A stretch of 64,000 nucleotides of DNA from assembly GCF_027257875.1 (NCBI RefSeq), contig NZ_JAPVQY010000031.1:26044-90043 (forward strand), read 5' to 3'. Shown piece after piece: positions 7,926-16,486 of the stretch. Source of the stretch: Burkholderia sp. IMCC1007. Lineage in GTDB: Bacteria; Pseudomonadota; Gammaproteobacteria; Burkholderiales; Burkholderiaceae. The notes under the pieces are model-generated. The model was given only the letters and a program-made list of their open reading frames with translations. It had not been told where the DNA came from and did not search any database. Position 1 is the stretch's first letter. Each line of letters opens with the position of its first letter. The translations under genes and the position numbers were made by a program.

Positions 7926-10361
7926 TTGAACCGCGCCCCCACAGTTGGTGTTCAGGGACAGAAAGGTGTCCGCAACCTTCGCGACGCGACATCGGAAACT
8001 GGCGAGCTGAAGTATTTGCGCGCTGAAAACGCGCGGCTCCGGGCCATGCTAGATGCGCACGGCATCGACTTAGAAGGTTCGTTGGCCCAGGCCGAGCCAG
8101 TAGCCCTGCAGCCGTCCGGGGCGTCCCGGCTTAGCACGGACGAGAAAGTCGCTTTGTTTCGCCGGCTGTTTCAAGGGCGTACCGACGTTTATCCGGTCAG
8201 ATGGCAAAGTAAGGCTGGCAAATCAGGCTACTCACCCGCTTGTGCCAACGAGTGGAGACCCGGTATTTGTGAGAAACCCCGGATCAAATGCTCCGACTGT
8301 GGCCACCGCCTCCTGATACCGTTGTCCGACGAGATCGTCTATGACCACCTTGCTGGCAGGCACACGATCGGCGTCTACCCCCTGCTGGCTGACGATACCT
8401 GTCATTTTATTGCCGTCGATTTCGATGACGCCGACTGGCGGGAAGATGCCCAGGCTTTCAGATCGTCATGTACTGAGCTAGGCATACCAGCCGCGCTGGA
8501 AATCTCACGATCCGGCAATGGCGCGCACGTCTGGATTTTCTTCCGATCAGCCGTACCAGCACGGGATGCGCGACGCTTAGGCACCGCGATCATCAGCCAC
8601 ACATGCGCGCGAACCCGGCAATTGAAGCTAGCATCCTACGACCGCCTCTTCCCCAATCAAGACACGATGCCGAAGGGTGGCTTCGGCAATCTAATTGCAC
8701 TTCCGCTGCAAAAGACGCCTCGCGAGCAGAATTGCAGCATTTTCGTCGACGAGGACTTCCAACCCTACACCGACCAGTGGGCCTACCTGGCATCGCTCCA
8801 GTCGATGGCGACCAACTCCGTCGAGCAGGCCATTATGGACGCTACGGGTGGCACGCATCCTCTCGACGTAACCTTCATCGCCGAGGAGGACCAAGCGAAA
8901 CCGTGGAAAGGCCGCAAAAGCCAGCAAGACACACTACCGGGTCCGATGCCGGCTTCGCTCTCTGTCACCGCAGCCAATCTCCTCTATTTCGAGAAAACAT
9001 GCCTCCCCCAGCCTCTGCTAAACCGGCTGGTCCGCCTCGCCGCCTTTCCAAATCCCGAATTTTTTAAGGCCCAGGCCATGCGCTTCCCTGTCTGGGACAA
9101 ACCACGAATTATCGGCTGTGCGGAAAACCATCCGAAGCACATCGCGTTGCCGCGCGGATGTCTCGACGCCGCCTGCAAGTTGCTTCGTGACAACAGAATT
9201 AAGTGCGAACTTCACGACGAGCGGTTTTCGGGCAAACCCCTTGATGTCGCCTTTTCAGGTACGTTACGAGCCGATCAGGAAGAGGCTGTCACGGCGATGC
9301 TTCGGCACGATACCGGGGTGCTATGCGCGCCAACCGCGTTTGGCAAAACAGTGACCGCGGCAGCCCTGATCGCTCGACGCGGTGTTAACACATTAGTCCT
9401 TGTGCACCGAACCGAGCTACTTCGGCAATGGCAGGAGCGACTACAGGCATTTCTCGGTGTCGGCAAAGGCGTTGTCGGAACGATTGGAGGCGGAAAGGCG
9501 AAGCCCAGCGGAAGAATCGATATTGCCGTCATGCAGTCGCTCTCACGCCGTGGGGACACGAGTGAGCTGATCGAGCAGTACGGGCATGTGATCGTGGACG
9601 AATGCCACCACCTCTCCGCAGTCTCATTCGAAGGATTGCTGAAGCGGGCTCGACCGAAATATGTACTCGGGCTGACTGCGACACCAATCCGCAGAGACGG
9701 CCAACATCCGATCATATTCATGCAGTGCGGACCTATCCGCCATACTGCCTCGCGGCCAGACACCGCACCACACGACCTTGAGGTCATTCCCCGAATCCAG
9801 TCTGCGACGATTGACCTACCCGCCGAAGCAGGTATTCAGGATGTATTCCGGCATGTCGCTACCGATCCGCACCGGACGGCCGCCATCGGGGATGAGGTGG
9901 TCGGTGCGCTTTCCAGCGGGCGCAAGGTTCTCGTTCTCACCGAGCGCACCGAACACGTCGCGGCCATCGAACAAGTTCTGACCGGAAAAGTCGGGAAGAT
10001 TTTCACACTGCATGGGCGCATGTCGAAGAAACAACGAAATCTCGTAATCGCCGAACTCGAAGCGTTGCGGGCAGATGCTCCGCGAGTGGTTCTGGCAACC
10101 GGCAAGCTTGTGGGCGAAGGCTTCGACCATCCCCCGCTTGATACGCTCGTACTCGCAATGCCCATCTCGTGGAAAGGGACGCTTCAGCAATACGCTGGAA
10201 GGCTGCACCGAGAGCACGCAACGAAAGCCGATGTTCGTATCCTCGATTTCGTCGACACAGGACATCCGGGCTTGCTTCGGATGTGGGACAAGCGCCAGGC
10301 AGGTTATCGCGCAATGGGATATCGGGTGGAACACACTAACCCGACCCATCGGCTTCTGTAG
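7926..10361 (+). CDS. TOTE-type protein: archaeo-eukaryotic primase domain fused to SF2 helicase
   Basis: An ~811-aa protein with three parts. First comes a short coiled coil (ELKYLRAENARLRAML, about residues 28-46). Second is a primase-polymerase-like domain from about residue 70 to 320: a four-Cys zinc cluster (SPACANEW...CSDCGHR), the acidic VDFDDADW metal site and the SRSGNGAHVWIFF motif. Third is a DEAD/DEAH-like helicase: APTAFGKTVTAA (Walker A), VDECHHL (motif II), LTATPIRRDG (III) and YAGRLHR (VI). This architecture is the one described for TOTE conflict systems, thought to act against invaders. Start uncertain: TTG at 7926 has a GAAGGA site; TTG at 7908 is the alternative. It is the main cargo of the ribE island. 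Confidence 0.85.
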   Translation: MNRAPTVGVQGQKGVRNLRDATSETGELKYLRAENARLRAMLDAHGIDLEGSLAQAEPVALQPSGASRLSTDEKVALFRRLFQGRTDVYPVRWQSKAGKSGYSPACANEWRPGICEKPRIKCSDCGHRLLIPLSDEIVYDHLAGRHTIGVYPLLADDTCHFIAVDFDDADWREDAQAFRSSCTELGIPAALEISRSGNGAHVWIFFRSAVPARDARRLGTAIISHTCARTRQLKLASYDRLFPNQDTMPKGGFGNLIALPLQKTPREQNCSIFVDEDFQPYTDQWAYLASLQSMATNSVEQAIMDATGGTHPLDVTFIAEEDQAKPWKGRKSQQDTLPGPMPASLSVTAANLLYFEKTCLPQPLLNRLVRLAAFPNPEFFKAQAMRFPVWDKPRIIGCAENHPKHIALPRGCLDAACKLLRDNRIKCELHDERFSGKPLDVAFSGTLRADQEEAVTAMLRHDTGVLCAPTAFGKTVTAAALIARRGVNTLVLVHRTELLRQWQERLQAFLGVGKGVVGTIGGGKAKPSGRIDIAVMQSLSRRGDTSELIEQYGHVIVDECHHLSAVSFEGLLKRARPKYVLGLTATPIRRDGQHPIIFMQCGPIRHTASRPDTAPHDLEVIPRIQSATIDLPAEAGIQDVFRHVATDPHRTAAIGDEVVGALSSGRKVLVLTERTEHVAAIEQVLTGKVGKIFTLHGRMSKKQRNLVIAELEALRADAPRVVLATGKLVGEGFDHPPLDTLVLAMPISWKGTLQQYAGRLHREHATKADVRILDFVDTGHPGLLRMWDKRQAGYRAMGYRVEHTNPTHRLL

Positions 10362-10439
10362 TGGCCGGTCAACGGCAGGAAAGTTCTGCGAGCCACAACC
10401 TGGCACGGCAACTGCCGCCCCCGAAATGAAGATTGAAAC

Positions 10440-11642
10440 GTGAGCGAATACCAATACTACGAATTTGCCGCAATCGACAGACCGCTTACCGGTCAACAGC
10501 AGGCTGAGTTGCGAAGCCGCTCCACGCGGGCGACGATCACGGCCTCGAGCTTCGTCAATGAATATCACTGGGGCAACCTCAAAGGCAATCCGCTCGAATG
10601 GGTAGAGCGCTATTTCGACGCGCATGTCTATTGCGCCAACTGGGGGAGCTGCCGCCTTCTGTTGCGACTGCCGCGGGCAATATTCAATGCTCGGTCGCTA
10701 CACGATTACACCGGTCGCAAGCGGCGCGGGACTCGGTCGCAATTTGCAGCAAAGGCGTTCGATGCCATCGACACTGGCGAACATTGCCTCCTCGACTGGT
10801 GGTTCAACGACGACTCCGGAGAACACCTTCGCTTTTCGGAAGAAGCTGACGGCGCAGGGTGGATGGCACGGCTGCTGCCCATCCGCGATGAACTGCTCAG
10901 AGGCGATACACGTCCGCTTTATCTCGGCTGGCTAGCCCGGGTAGGCAATGGCGAGTTGCGCGACGATGACCGTGAACCGCCATTGCCAGACGGACTCAAG
11001 ACACTGACGCCTGCGCAGAATGCCCTTGCTGAATTCCTGATGCTCGATCCGGACTGGCTCGCCGCCGCGGCAGAAACGAGCTCTCCACCGGCTGCCGGGT
11101 CCGACGATACGGGCCGATTCGATCCTTGGCTATCCGAGTTGACGGAAGATGAAATGCGGGCTGTGCTGCGCACGCTGCTCGAAGGGGAAAGTCAGGAAGC
11201 CGAACGTACTCTTCGGCGCGGCTTCCTCGCGTGGGAGCAGGCGCGGGTGCCCAATCGCGTCGTACACCCAAAACCCCGATGTATAAGTGAAATTGCAGCC
11301 CGGGCCAGCTTTCATCGTGGCGTTCGGGAACAACGGGAACGCGAGGCCTGCGACGCCGCTGAGGCGCGACGCAAAGCAGAGCGCTCACGCTACCTTACGT
11401 CACTCCTTGAAGACGAAGACAGCGCCTGGTCCGTCATCGATTCAAAGCTCCAACGAGGCTCAGGATCGTCCTACGACCAAGCTTTCCGGGCGCTGCAGGA
11501 TCTTGCCGAAGCTTATGCAGGAATCAAACGCGATGCGACATTTCGACGTCGGCTTGTACGACTGATGGCAGAGCACGGAAAACGCGGCGCCTGGGTTACC
11601 CGGTTGACGAAAGCTGGATATATGTGGGAGCCAAAACGGTGA
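10440..11642 (+). CDS. Conserved unknown protein paired with the TOTE helicase
   Basis: A 400-aa soluble protein, GTG start, 78 bp after the helicase gene and on the same strand, so probably co-transcribed. The first ~110 residues (MSEYQYYEFAAIDRPLT..., then WVERYFDAHVYCANWGSC) look like a compact conserved domain. The last ~120 residues are highly charged and helical (REQREREACDAAEARRKAER), a probable coiled coil, and it ends in a basic KAGYMWEPKR. I do not recognise a catalytic motif or a named family. Its position argues for a role with the primase-helicase; the function is open. Confidence 0.7.
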   Translation: MSEYQYYEFAAIDRPLTGQQQAELRSRSTRATITASSFVNEYHWGNLKGNPLEWVERYFDAHVYCANWGSCRLLLRLPRAIFNARSLHDYTGRKRRGTRSQFAAKAFDAIDTGEHCLLDWWFNDDSGEHLRFSEEADGAGWMARLLPIRDELLRGDTRPLYLGWLARVGNGELRDDDREPPLPDGLKTLTPAQNALAEFLMLDPDWLAAAAETSSPPAAGSDDTGRFDPWLSELTEDEMRAVLRTLLEGESQEAERTLRRGFLAWEQARVPNRVVHPKPRCISEIAARASFHRGVREQREREACDAAEARRKAERSRYLTSLLEDEDSAWSVIDSKLQRGSGSSYDQAFRALQDLAEAYAGIKRDATFRRRLVRLMAEHGKRGAWVTRLTKAGYMWEPKR

Positions 11643-11830
11643 GCGACGGGAGTAGTCATCGCCCTCGGTGCAGACCGAGTGAAGCAAGACACCGTGCATC
11701 TTGTGAAGCGTCTCATGGCACCCATCGCAATCTCGCTACAATCACGACTAGGCGACGGTATTTCTGACAGTATACACACGCATCGGCAACGCCCTCGGCT
11801 TGCAGGCCAAGCGTTTCCCCGCCAGACTCA

Positions 11831-11864
11831 ACATGATTGCGCGGTATGTCGAAAGGATGCTGTC
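11831..11864 (+). repeat. attR-like copy of the 34-bp direct repeat
   Basis: Identical over 34 bp to 7157-7190, after which the sequence continues into the original ribE end. The 188 bp between the last island gene and this repeat contain no gene I can support. Confidence 0.9.
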
Positions 11865-11892
11865 GGCGTCGCAGGGTGTGCATCAGGACTGA
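11832..11892 (+). pseudogene. ribE: Displaced native 3' end of ribE
   Basis: Reading in the ribE frame, this segment encodes MIARYVERMLSASQGVHQD followed by TGA. It is the ancestral C terminus, cut off from the gene body by the island. It has no start signal and is not expected to be made. Confidence 0.88.
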
Positions 11893-12248
11893 TCGCGCCG
11901 TACGCGTCGCGACGGCGGCTGACCGCCAGTCCTGAACGGCCGCGGCTTTTGCTAAGCCGCGCGCCGGCTGTTGGCGGCGACGTTCCTCGGACGCTCCGGC
12001 ATCTGCCCCTCGCGGCCCGCCGACCACGTGTCGCAATCGCCTGCCAATATCGCGGATCGGTACCGCCGGATGCTCGAATGGCTGCGGCGCGCGTGATCGG
12101 ATAGCGCCCGTACGCAGCGGCTATCCAGCGCCATCGGCCGGATGGCCAACGGTGCGCACGCGCGGTGCCGTCGCGCTAAGATGCGTCGACAGCAGTTTGA
12201 ACGTCGCAACGCACGGTGCCCTGCCCTCTTCCACAAGGAGTCGTCCCC
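11893..12248. other. Intergenic stretch after the ribE remnant
   Basis: No gene is supported here. An imperfect hairpin near 11942-11960 (GCGGCTT/AAGCCGC) may be the old ribE terminator, but it lacks a U-run. The end of the stretch carries the ribosome binding site of the DUF1993 gene (AAGGAG about 10 bp before its ATG). Confidence 0.45.
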
Positions 12249-12767
12249 ATGTCCATCTCGATGTACCAGGCTTCGCTGCCCGTCCTGATCCGCGGTCTCA
12301 CCAACCTGCAGCACATCCTCGGCAAGGCGCAGGCGCACGCGGCCGAGAAGCAGATCGACCCGTCGGTGTTCATCGGCGCGCGCCTCTATCCGGACATGCT
12401 GCCGCTCGTCCGTCAGGTCTACATCGCGACCGACACGGCCAAGGGCTGCGCCGCGCGGCTCGCCGGCACCGACATCCCGAGCTATCCGGACGTCGAGCAG
12501 ACGTTCGACGAGCTGCACGCGCGCATCCAGAAAACGATCGACTATCTGAAGGGTTTCGACGCCGCGCAGATCGACGGCAGCGAAACGCGCCAGATCGTGC
12601 TCAAGATGCGCGTCGGCCCGATCGAATTCACCGGCCAGTCGTACCTGCTGAACTTCGTGCTGCCCAACTTCTTCTTCCACGTGACGACCGCGTACGACAT
12701 CCTGCGCCACAGCGGCGTCGAACTCGGCAAGCTGGACTATCTCGGCGGCCGCAACGAGCACGCGTGA
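12249..12767 (+). CDS. DUF1993 domain protein
   Basis: A 172-aa predicted helical protein of the DUF1993 family (DinB-like four-helix bundle relatives of unknown function). The conserved patterns are SVFIGARLYPDMLPL, FTGQSYLLNFVLPNFFFHVTTAYDILRH and a C-terminal LGKLDYLGG. Start at 12249 is fixed by an AAGGAG box and by the family-like MSISMYQASLPVL opening; an upstream ATG at 12216 overlaps that box. It lies between ribE and ribBX and has core codon use. Confidence 0.85.
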   Translation: MSISMYQASLPVLIRGLTNLQHILGKAQAHAAEKQIDPSVFIGARLYPDMLPLVRQVYIATDTAKGCAARLAGTDIPSYPDVEQTFDELHARIQKTIDYLKGFDAAQIDGSETRQIVLKMRVGPIEFTGQSYLLNFVLPNFFFHVTTAYDILRHSGVELGKLDYLGGRNEHA

Positions 12768-12957
12768 CGCACCGCCCGGGCCCGGCCCGGCTCGTGGCTG
12801 CCCGCTTGCGCGGGCAGGCCGCGACAGCCCGACCACGCCCGTGCCGGAGGCCGGTCGCACCGCTTCGCGGCGCGCTCGCCGGCCGCGCGCACCCCGTGCC
12901 AGCCGAAACGCCGTCCGGCTGGCGTAAAATACGCACTTTCCTCTTTCTCGCCCCCTT

Positions 12958-14100
12958 ATGACGCTCGCCTCCACGCTCGACATCATCGCGGAGTTGAAAG
13001 CCGGCCGGATGGTGATCCTGGTCGACGAAGAAGACCGCGAAAACGAAGGCGATCTCGTGATCGCCGCCGAATTCGTCACGCCGGAAGCGATCAACTTCAT
13101 GGCCAAGTACGGCCGCGGCCTCATTTGTCTGACGTTGACGCAGGAACGCTGCAAGCAGCTGCACCTGCCACTGATGACCTATCGCAACGGCACCCAGTAC
13201 GGCACCGCCTTCACGGTCAGCATCGAAGCGGCCGAAGGCGTGACGACCGGCATCTCGGCGGCCGACCGTGCGCACACGATCGCCACGGCAGTCGCGCACG
13301 ACGTGCGCCCCGAGCACATCGTGCAGCCGGGCCACGTGTTCCCGATCATGGCGCAGCCGGGCGGCGTGCTCGTGCGCGCCGGCCACACCGAGGCCGGCTG
13401 CGACTTCACCGCGCTCGCCGGCCTCACGCCCGCCGCGGTGATCTGCGAGGTCATCAAGGACGACGGCACGATGGCGCGCCTGCCCGACCTGCTCGAGTTC
13501 GCGAAGGAGCACGGTCTGAAGATCGGCACGATCGCCGACCTGATCCAGTACCGCAGCCGCACCGAATCGATCATCGAGCGGATCGCCGAGCGTACGATGC
13601 AAACCGCGCACGGCGAATTCCGTGCAGTGCTGTACCGCGACCAGCCGAGCGGCTCGCCGCACATCGCGCTCGTGCGCGGCACGCCGTCGCCCGACCTCGA
13701 TACCCCGGTGCGCGTGCACGAGCCGCTGTCGGTGCTCGATCTGCTCGAGACAGGCATCTCGACCCACTCGTGGACGCTCGACGCCGCGATGCGCGACATC
13801 GCGCAACGCGATCTCGGCGTGATCGTGCTGCTCAACTGCGGCGACACGAAGGAACACCTGATCGACGTCTTCAAGGCGTTCGACGAGGAAGAAAAAGCGG
13901 CTGCGCTCAAGCGCCGGCCGGTCGATTTCAAGACGTTCGGCATCGGCGCGCAGATCCTGCGCGATGTCGGCGTCGGCAAGATGCAGGTGCTGTCGAATCC
14001 GCGCAAGCTGGGCAGCATGTCCGGCTACGGCCTCGAAGTCACGGGCTTCATCCCGATGCCCGGCGCAGAAGCCAAGTCCTGCCCGGCGTCCCACGCGTAA
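12958..14100 (+). CDS. ribBA: 3,4-dihydroxy-2-butanone 4-phosphate synthase fused to a GTP-cyclohydrolase-II-like domain lacking zinc ligands (RibBX type)
   Basis: A 380-aa protein. Residues 1 to about 200 are a complete RibB domain, which makes the four-carbon precursor of lumazine: DEEDRENEGDLVIAAE (acidic metal/substrate loop), YGRGLICL and HTEAGCDF. The C-terminal half resembles GTP cyclohydrolase II in its end (NPRKLGSMSGYGLEV), but the cysteine cluster that binds the catalytic zinc in true RibA enzymes is absent; only one Cys (in LLNCGDTKEH) occurs. This matches the RibBX variant described in Proteobacteria, so the cyclohydrolase step probably needs a separate RibA elsewhere. No FMN riboswitch is visible in the 190 bp upstream. 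Confidence 0.93.
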   Translation: MTLASTLDIIAELKAGRMVILVDEEDRENEGDLVIAAEFVTPEAINFMAKYGRGLICLTLTQERCKQLHLPLMTYRNGTQYGTAFTVSIEAAEGVTTGISAADRAHTIATAVAHDVRPEHIVQPGHVFPIMAQPGGVLVRAGHTEAGCDFTALAGLTPAAVICEVIKDDGTMARLPDLLEFAKEHGLKIGTIADLIQYRSRTESIIERIAERTMQTAHGEFRAVLYRDQPSGSPHIALVRGTPSPDLDTPVRVHEPLSVLDLLETGISTHSWTLDAAMRDIAQRDLGVIVLLNCGDTKEHLIDVFKAFDEEEKAAALKRRPVDFKTFGIGAQILRDVGVGKMQVLSNPRKLGSMSGYGLEVTGFIPMPGAEAKSCPASHA

Positions 14101-14153
14101 CCCGCCACGGCGCTTTCGCCCTATAACCGTTCATCCACACCACGGACCAGATC

Positions 14154-14669
14154 ATGGAAATCGGACAATACCAACCGAATCTCGAAGGCGACGGCCTGCG
14201 TATCGGCATCGTGCAATCCCGCTTCAACGAACCCGTCTGCAACGGCCTCGCCGATGCATGCGTCGAAGAACTCGAGCGCCTCGGCGTCGCCGGTGAAGAC
14301 GTGCTGCTCGTGTCGGTGCCCGGCGCGCTGGAAATCCCGCTGGCGCTGCAAAAGCTCGCCGAAAGCGGCCAGTTCGACGCACTGATCGCGCTCGGCGCGG
14401 TGATCCGCGGCGAGACGTACCACTTCGAACTCGTGTCGAACGAAAGCGGCGCGGGCATCACCCGCATCGGCCTCGACTTCAACCTGCCGATCGCGAACGC
14501 GGTCCTGACGACCGAAAACGACGAGCAGGCCGTCGCGCGCATGACCGAAAAGGGTCGTGACGCCGCACGCGTCGCCGTCGAGATGGCCAACCTGACGATG
14601 GCCCTCGACCAGCTCGGCGACGATGAGGACGAAGACGAGGAAGACGACGAAGAAGAGGAGCGCGCATGA
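14154..14669 (+). CDS. ribH: 6,7-dimethyl-8-ribityllumazine synthase
   Basis: A 171-aa lumazine synthase, which condenses the RibD-pathway pyrimidine with the RibB product. Motifs: IVQSRFNEPVCNGL near residue 20, VPGALEIPLALQKLA, and ALGAVIRGETYHFELV with the catalytic His. A 20-residue, almost purely acidic tail (runs of D and E) after the conserved fold is an extension beyond the minimal enzyme. It is 53 bp after ribBX and overlaps nusB by 4 bp (ATGA). Confidence 0.97.
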   Translation: MEIGQYQPNLEGDGLRIGIVQSRFNEPVCNGLADACVEELERLGVAGEDVLLVSVPGALEIPLALQKLAESGQFDALIALGAVIRGETYHFELVSNESGAGITRIGLDFNLPIANAVLTTENDEQAVARMTEKGRDAARVAVEMANLTMALDQLGDDEDEDEEDDEEEERA

Positions 14670-15103
14670 AGAAGAGCGCCCGCCGACAATCGCGCGAGCT
14701 GGCGACGCAGGGCCTGTATCAGTGGCTGCTGTCGAACGCGTCCTCCGGCGAGATCGACGCGCAACTGCGCGGCGCGCTCGGTTACGACAAGGCCGACAAG
14801 GAGCTGCTCGACGCGATCCTGCATGGCGTGATCCGCGAGCACGCAACGCTCGTCGAAGCCCTCACGCCGTCGCTCGACCGCCCGGTCGACCAGCTGTCGC
14901 CGGTCGAACGCGCCGTGCTGCTGATCGCGACGTTCGAGCTCACGCACCATGTCGAAACGCCGTATCGCGTGATCATCAACGAAGCAGTCGAACTCGCGAA
15001 GACGTTCGGCGGCTCCGACGGCTACAAGTACGTCAACGGCGTGCTCGACAAGCTCGCCGCGAAGCTGCGCCCCGCTGAAACGCAGGCACGCCGCAACGGC
15101 TGA
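14666..15103 (+). CDS. nusB: Transcription antitermination factor NusB
   Basis: A 145-aa all-helical protein that binds boxA RNA with S10 (NusE) in rRNA antitermination complexes. Family blocks: RRQSRELATQGLYQWL at the N terminus, LSPVERAVLLIATFEL and PYRVIINEAVELAKTFGG near the C terminus. Coupled to ribH by a 4-bp overlap, the usual ribH-nusB arrangement. A terminator follows. Confidence 0.97.
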   Translation: MKKSARRQSRELATQGLYQWLLSNASSGEIDAQLRGALGYDKADKELLDAILHGVIREHATLVEALTPSLDRPVDQLSPVERAVLLIATFELTHHVETPYRVIINEAVELAKTFGGSDGYKYVNGVLDKLAAKLRPAETQARRNG

Positions 15104-15115
15104 TTCCGTAGTGGG

Positions 15116-15139
15116 ACGGGCGCGCAAGCGCCCGTTTTT
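15116..15139 (+). terminator. Rho-independent terminator after nusB
   Basis: An 8-bp stem ACGGGCGC/GCGCCCGT around GCAA (15116-15135) is followed by a T-rich run. It separates the riboflavin-nusB operon from the aminotransferase gene. Confidence 0.8.
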
Positions 15140-15171
15140 CGTTTTCCCTCGCTCTCCGCCCCGCCCGACCC

Positions 15172-16368
15172 ATGAATACCACCGCCGATTCGCTCATCAC
15201 GCTCGCCGCACGCGTCGACGCGATCCAGCCCTTCTACGTGATGGAACTGATGAAGGAGGCACAGCAACTCGAGTCCTCCGGACGCGATGTTATCCACATG
15301 GGGATCGGCGAGCCGGACTTCACCGCGCCGGAGCCCGTCGTCGAGGCGGCCGCGGCCGCGCTGCGCCGCGGCGTCACGCAGTACACGAGCGCGCTCGGCA
15401 TCGCGCCGCTGCGCGAAGCGATCGCCGCGCACTATGCGCGCGCCTACGGCCTCACGATCAGCCCCGAGCGGATCGTCGTGACGGCCGGCGCGTCGGCCGC
15501 GCTGCTGCTCGCATGCCTCGCGCTCGTCGGCCGCGACGACGAGGTGCTGATGCCCGACCCGTCGTATCCGTGCAACCGGCACTTCGTCGCGGCAGCCGAA
15601 GGGCGCCCGGTGCTCGTGCCGAGCGGCCCGGACGCGCGCTTCCAGCTCACCGAGAACGACGTCCGCACGCACTGGAACGACCGCACGCGCGGCGTGCTGC
15701 TCGCGTCGCCGTCGAACCCGACCGGCACGTCGCTCGAACCGGACGAGCTCAAGCGGATCGTCGAAGCCGTGCGCGCACGCGGCGGCTTCACGATCGTCGA
15801 CGAGATCTACCAGGGGCTCAGCTACGATGCGGCGCCGGTGTCAGCGCTGTCGTACGGCGACGACGTCGTCACCGTGAACAGCTTCTCGAAATACTTCAGC
15901 ATGACCGGCTGGCGGCTCGGCTGGCTGGTCGTGCCGCCGGCGCTCGTCGGCACGTTCGAAAAGCTGTCGCAGAACCTGTTCATCTGCCCTTCCGCGCTCG
16001 CGCAGCACGCGGCGCTCGCCTGCTTCGAACCGTCGACGCTCGAGATCTACGAAGCGCGCCGCCTCGAATTCAAGCGGCGCCGCGACTTCATCGCGCCGGC
16101 GCTGGAGCGGCTCGGCTTCACGGTGCCCGTGATGCCGGACGGCGCGTTCTATGTCTATGCGAAGTGCGGCGGCGTCGCCCACCCGGCGGCAGGCGACAGT
16201 GCGGCGCTCACGCACGCGATGCTGCACGACGCAGGCGTCGTGCTGGTGCCGGGCATGGATTTCGGCGTGCATGCGCCGCACGACTATATCCGGCTGTCCT
16301 ATGCGACGGCGTACTCGCGTCTCGAAGAGGCCGTCAAGCGGCTCGCGACGCTGTTCGGACAGCGCTGA
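15172..16368 (+). CDS. PLP-dependent class I/II aminotransferase
   Basis: A 398-aa fold-type I aminotransferase. MGIGEPDFTAPEPV and SPSNPTGTSL are substrate/cofactor elements, VDEIYQGLSYD holds the PLP-N1 Asp, and SFSKYFSMTGWRLGW carries the Schiff-base lysine. The C terminus has the substrate-carboxylate Arg in DYIRLSYATAYSRLEEAV. Substrate is not clear from motifs; aspartate/aromatic/alanine-type members are all possible. It stands alone after the nusB terminator. Confidence 0.92.
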   Translation: MNTTADSLITLAARVDAIQPFYVMELMKEAQQLESSGRDVIHMGIGEPDFTAPEPVVEAAAAALRRGVTQYTSALGIAPLREAIAAHYARAYGLTISPERIVVTAGASAALLLACLALVGRDDEVLMPDPSYPCNRHFVAAAEGRPVLVPSGPDARFQLTENDVRTHWNDRTRGVLLASPSNPTGTSLEPDELKRIVEAVRARGGFTIVDEIYQGLSYDAAPVSALSYGDDVVTVNSFSKYFSMTGWRLGWLVVPPALVGTFEKLSQNLFICPSALAQHAALACFEPSTLEIYEARRLEFKRRRDFIAPALERLGFTVPVMPDGAFYVYAKCGGVAHPAAGDSAALTHAMLHDAGVVLVPGMDFGVHAPHDYIRLSYATAYSRLEEAVKRLATLFGQR

Positions 16369-16422
16369 CGCGGGGTCCGCAGCGCGGCCATCGCGGCCGG
16401 CATGCCGTCCTGCGGCACGCGC

Positions 16423-16456
16423 AAAAAAGAAAGGCACCCGAATCGGGTGCCTTTCT
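16423..16456 (-). terminator. Rho-independent terminator for the lytic transglycosylase gene
   Basis: A 14-bp stem (16428-16441 with 16443-16456, arms AGAAAGGCACCCGA/TCGGGTGCCTTTCT) is flanked on the left by six A's, which read as U's on the minus strand. It therefore ends minus-strand transcription and also sits 55 bp after the convergent aminotransferase gene. Confidence 0.82.
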
Positions 16457-16486
16457 GCTGTGTCGTCCAGCCGGCGCTGCGTGGCG

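Larger units (their letters stand above)
7157..11864. mobile_element. 4.7-kb genomic island inserted in the 3' end of ribE
   Basis: The element is delimited by a perfect 34-bp direct repeat (7157-7190 and 11831-11864) that spans the 3' coding part of ribE. Removing one repeat and everything between regenerates an uninterrupted ribE. The cargo is a Doc/AbrB toxin-antitoxin pair, a TOTE-type primase-helicase and a 400-aa unknown protein. The cargo uses more A/T and rarer codons than the flanks. No integrase, resolvase or transposase is visible inside, so the element is either mobilised in trans or has lost its recombinase. Confidence 0.85.

Noticed and set aside
12768..12957. FMN riboswitch ahead of ribBX
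   Set aside because: The conserved RFN-element blocks could not be found in this leader.
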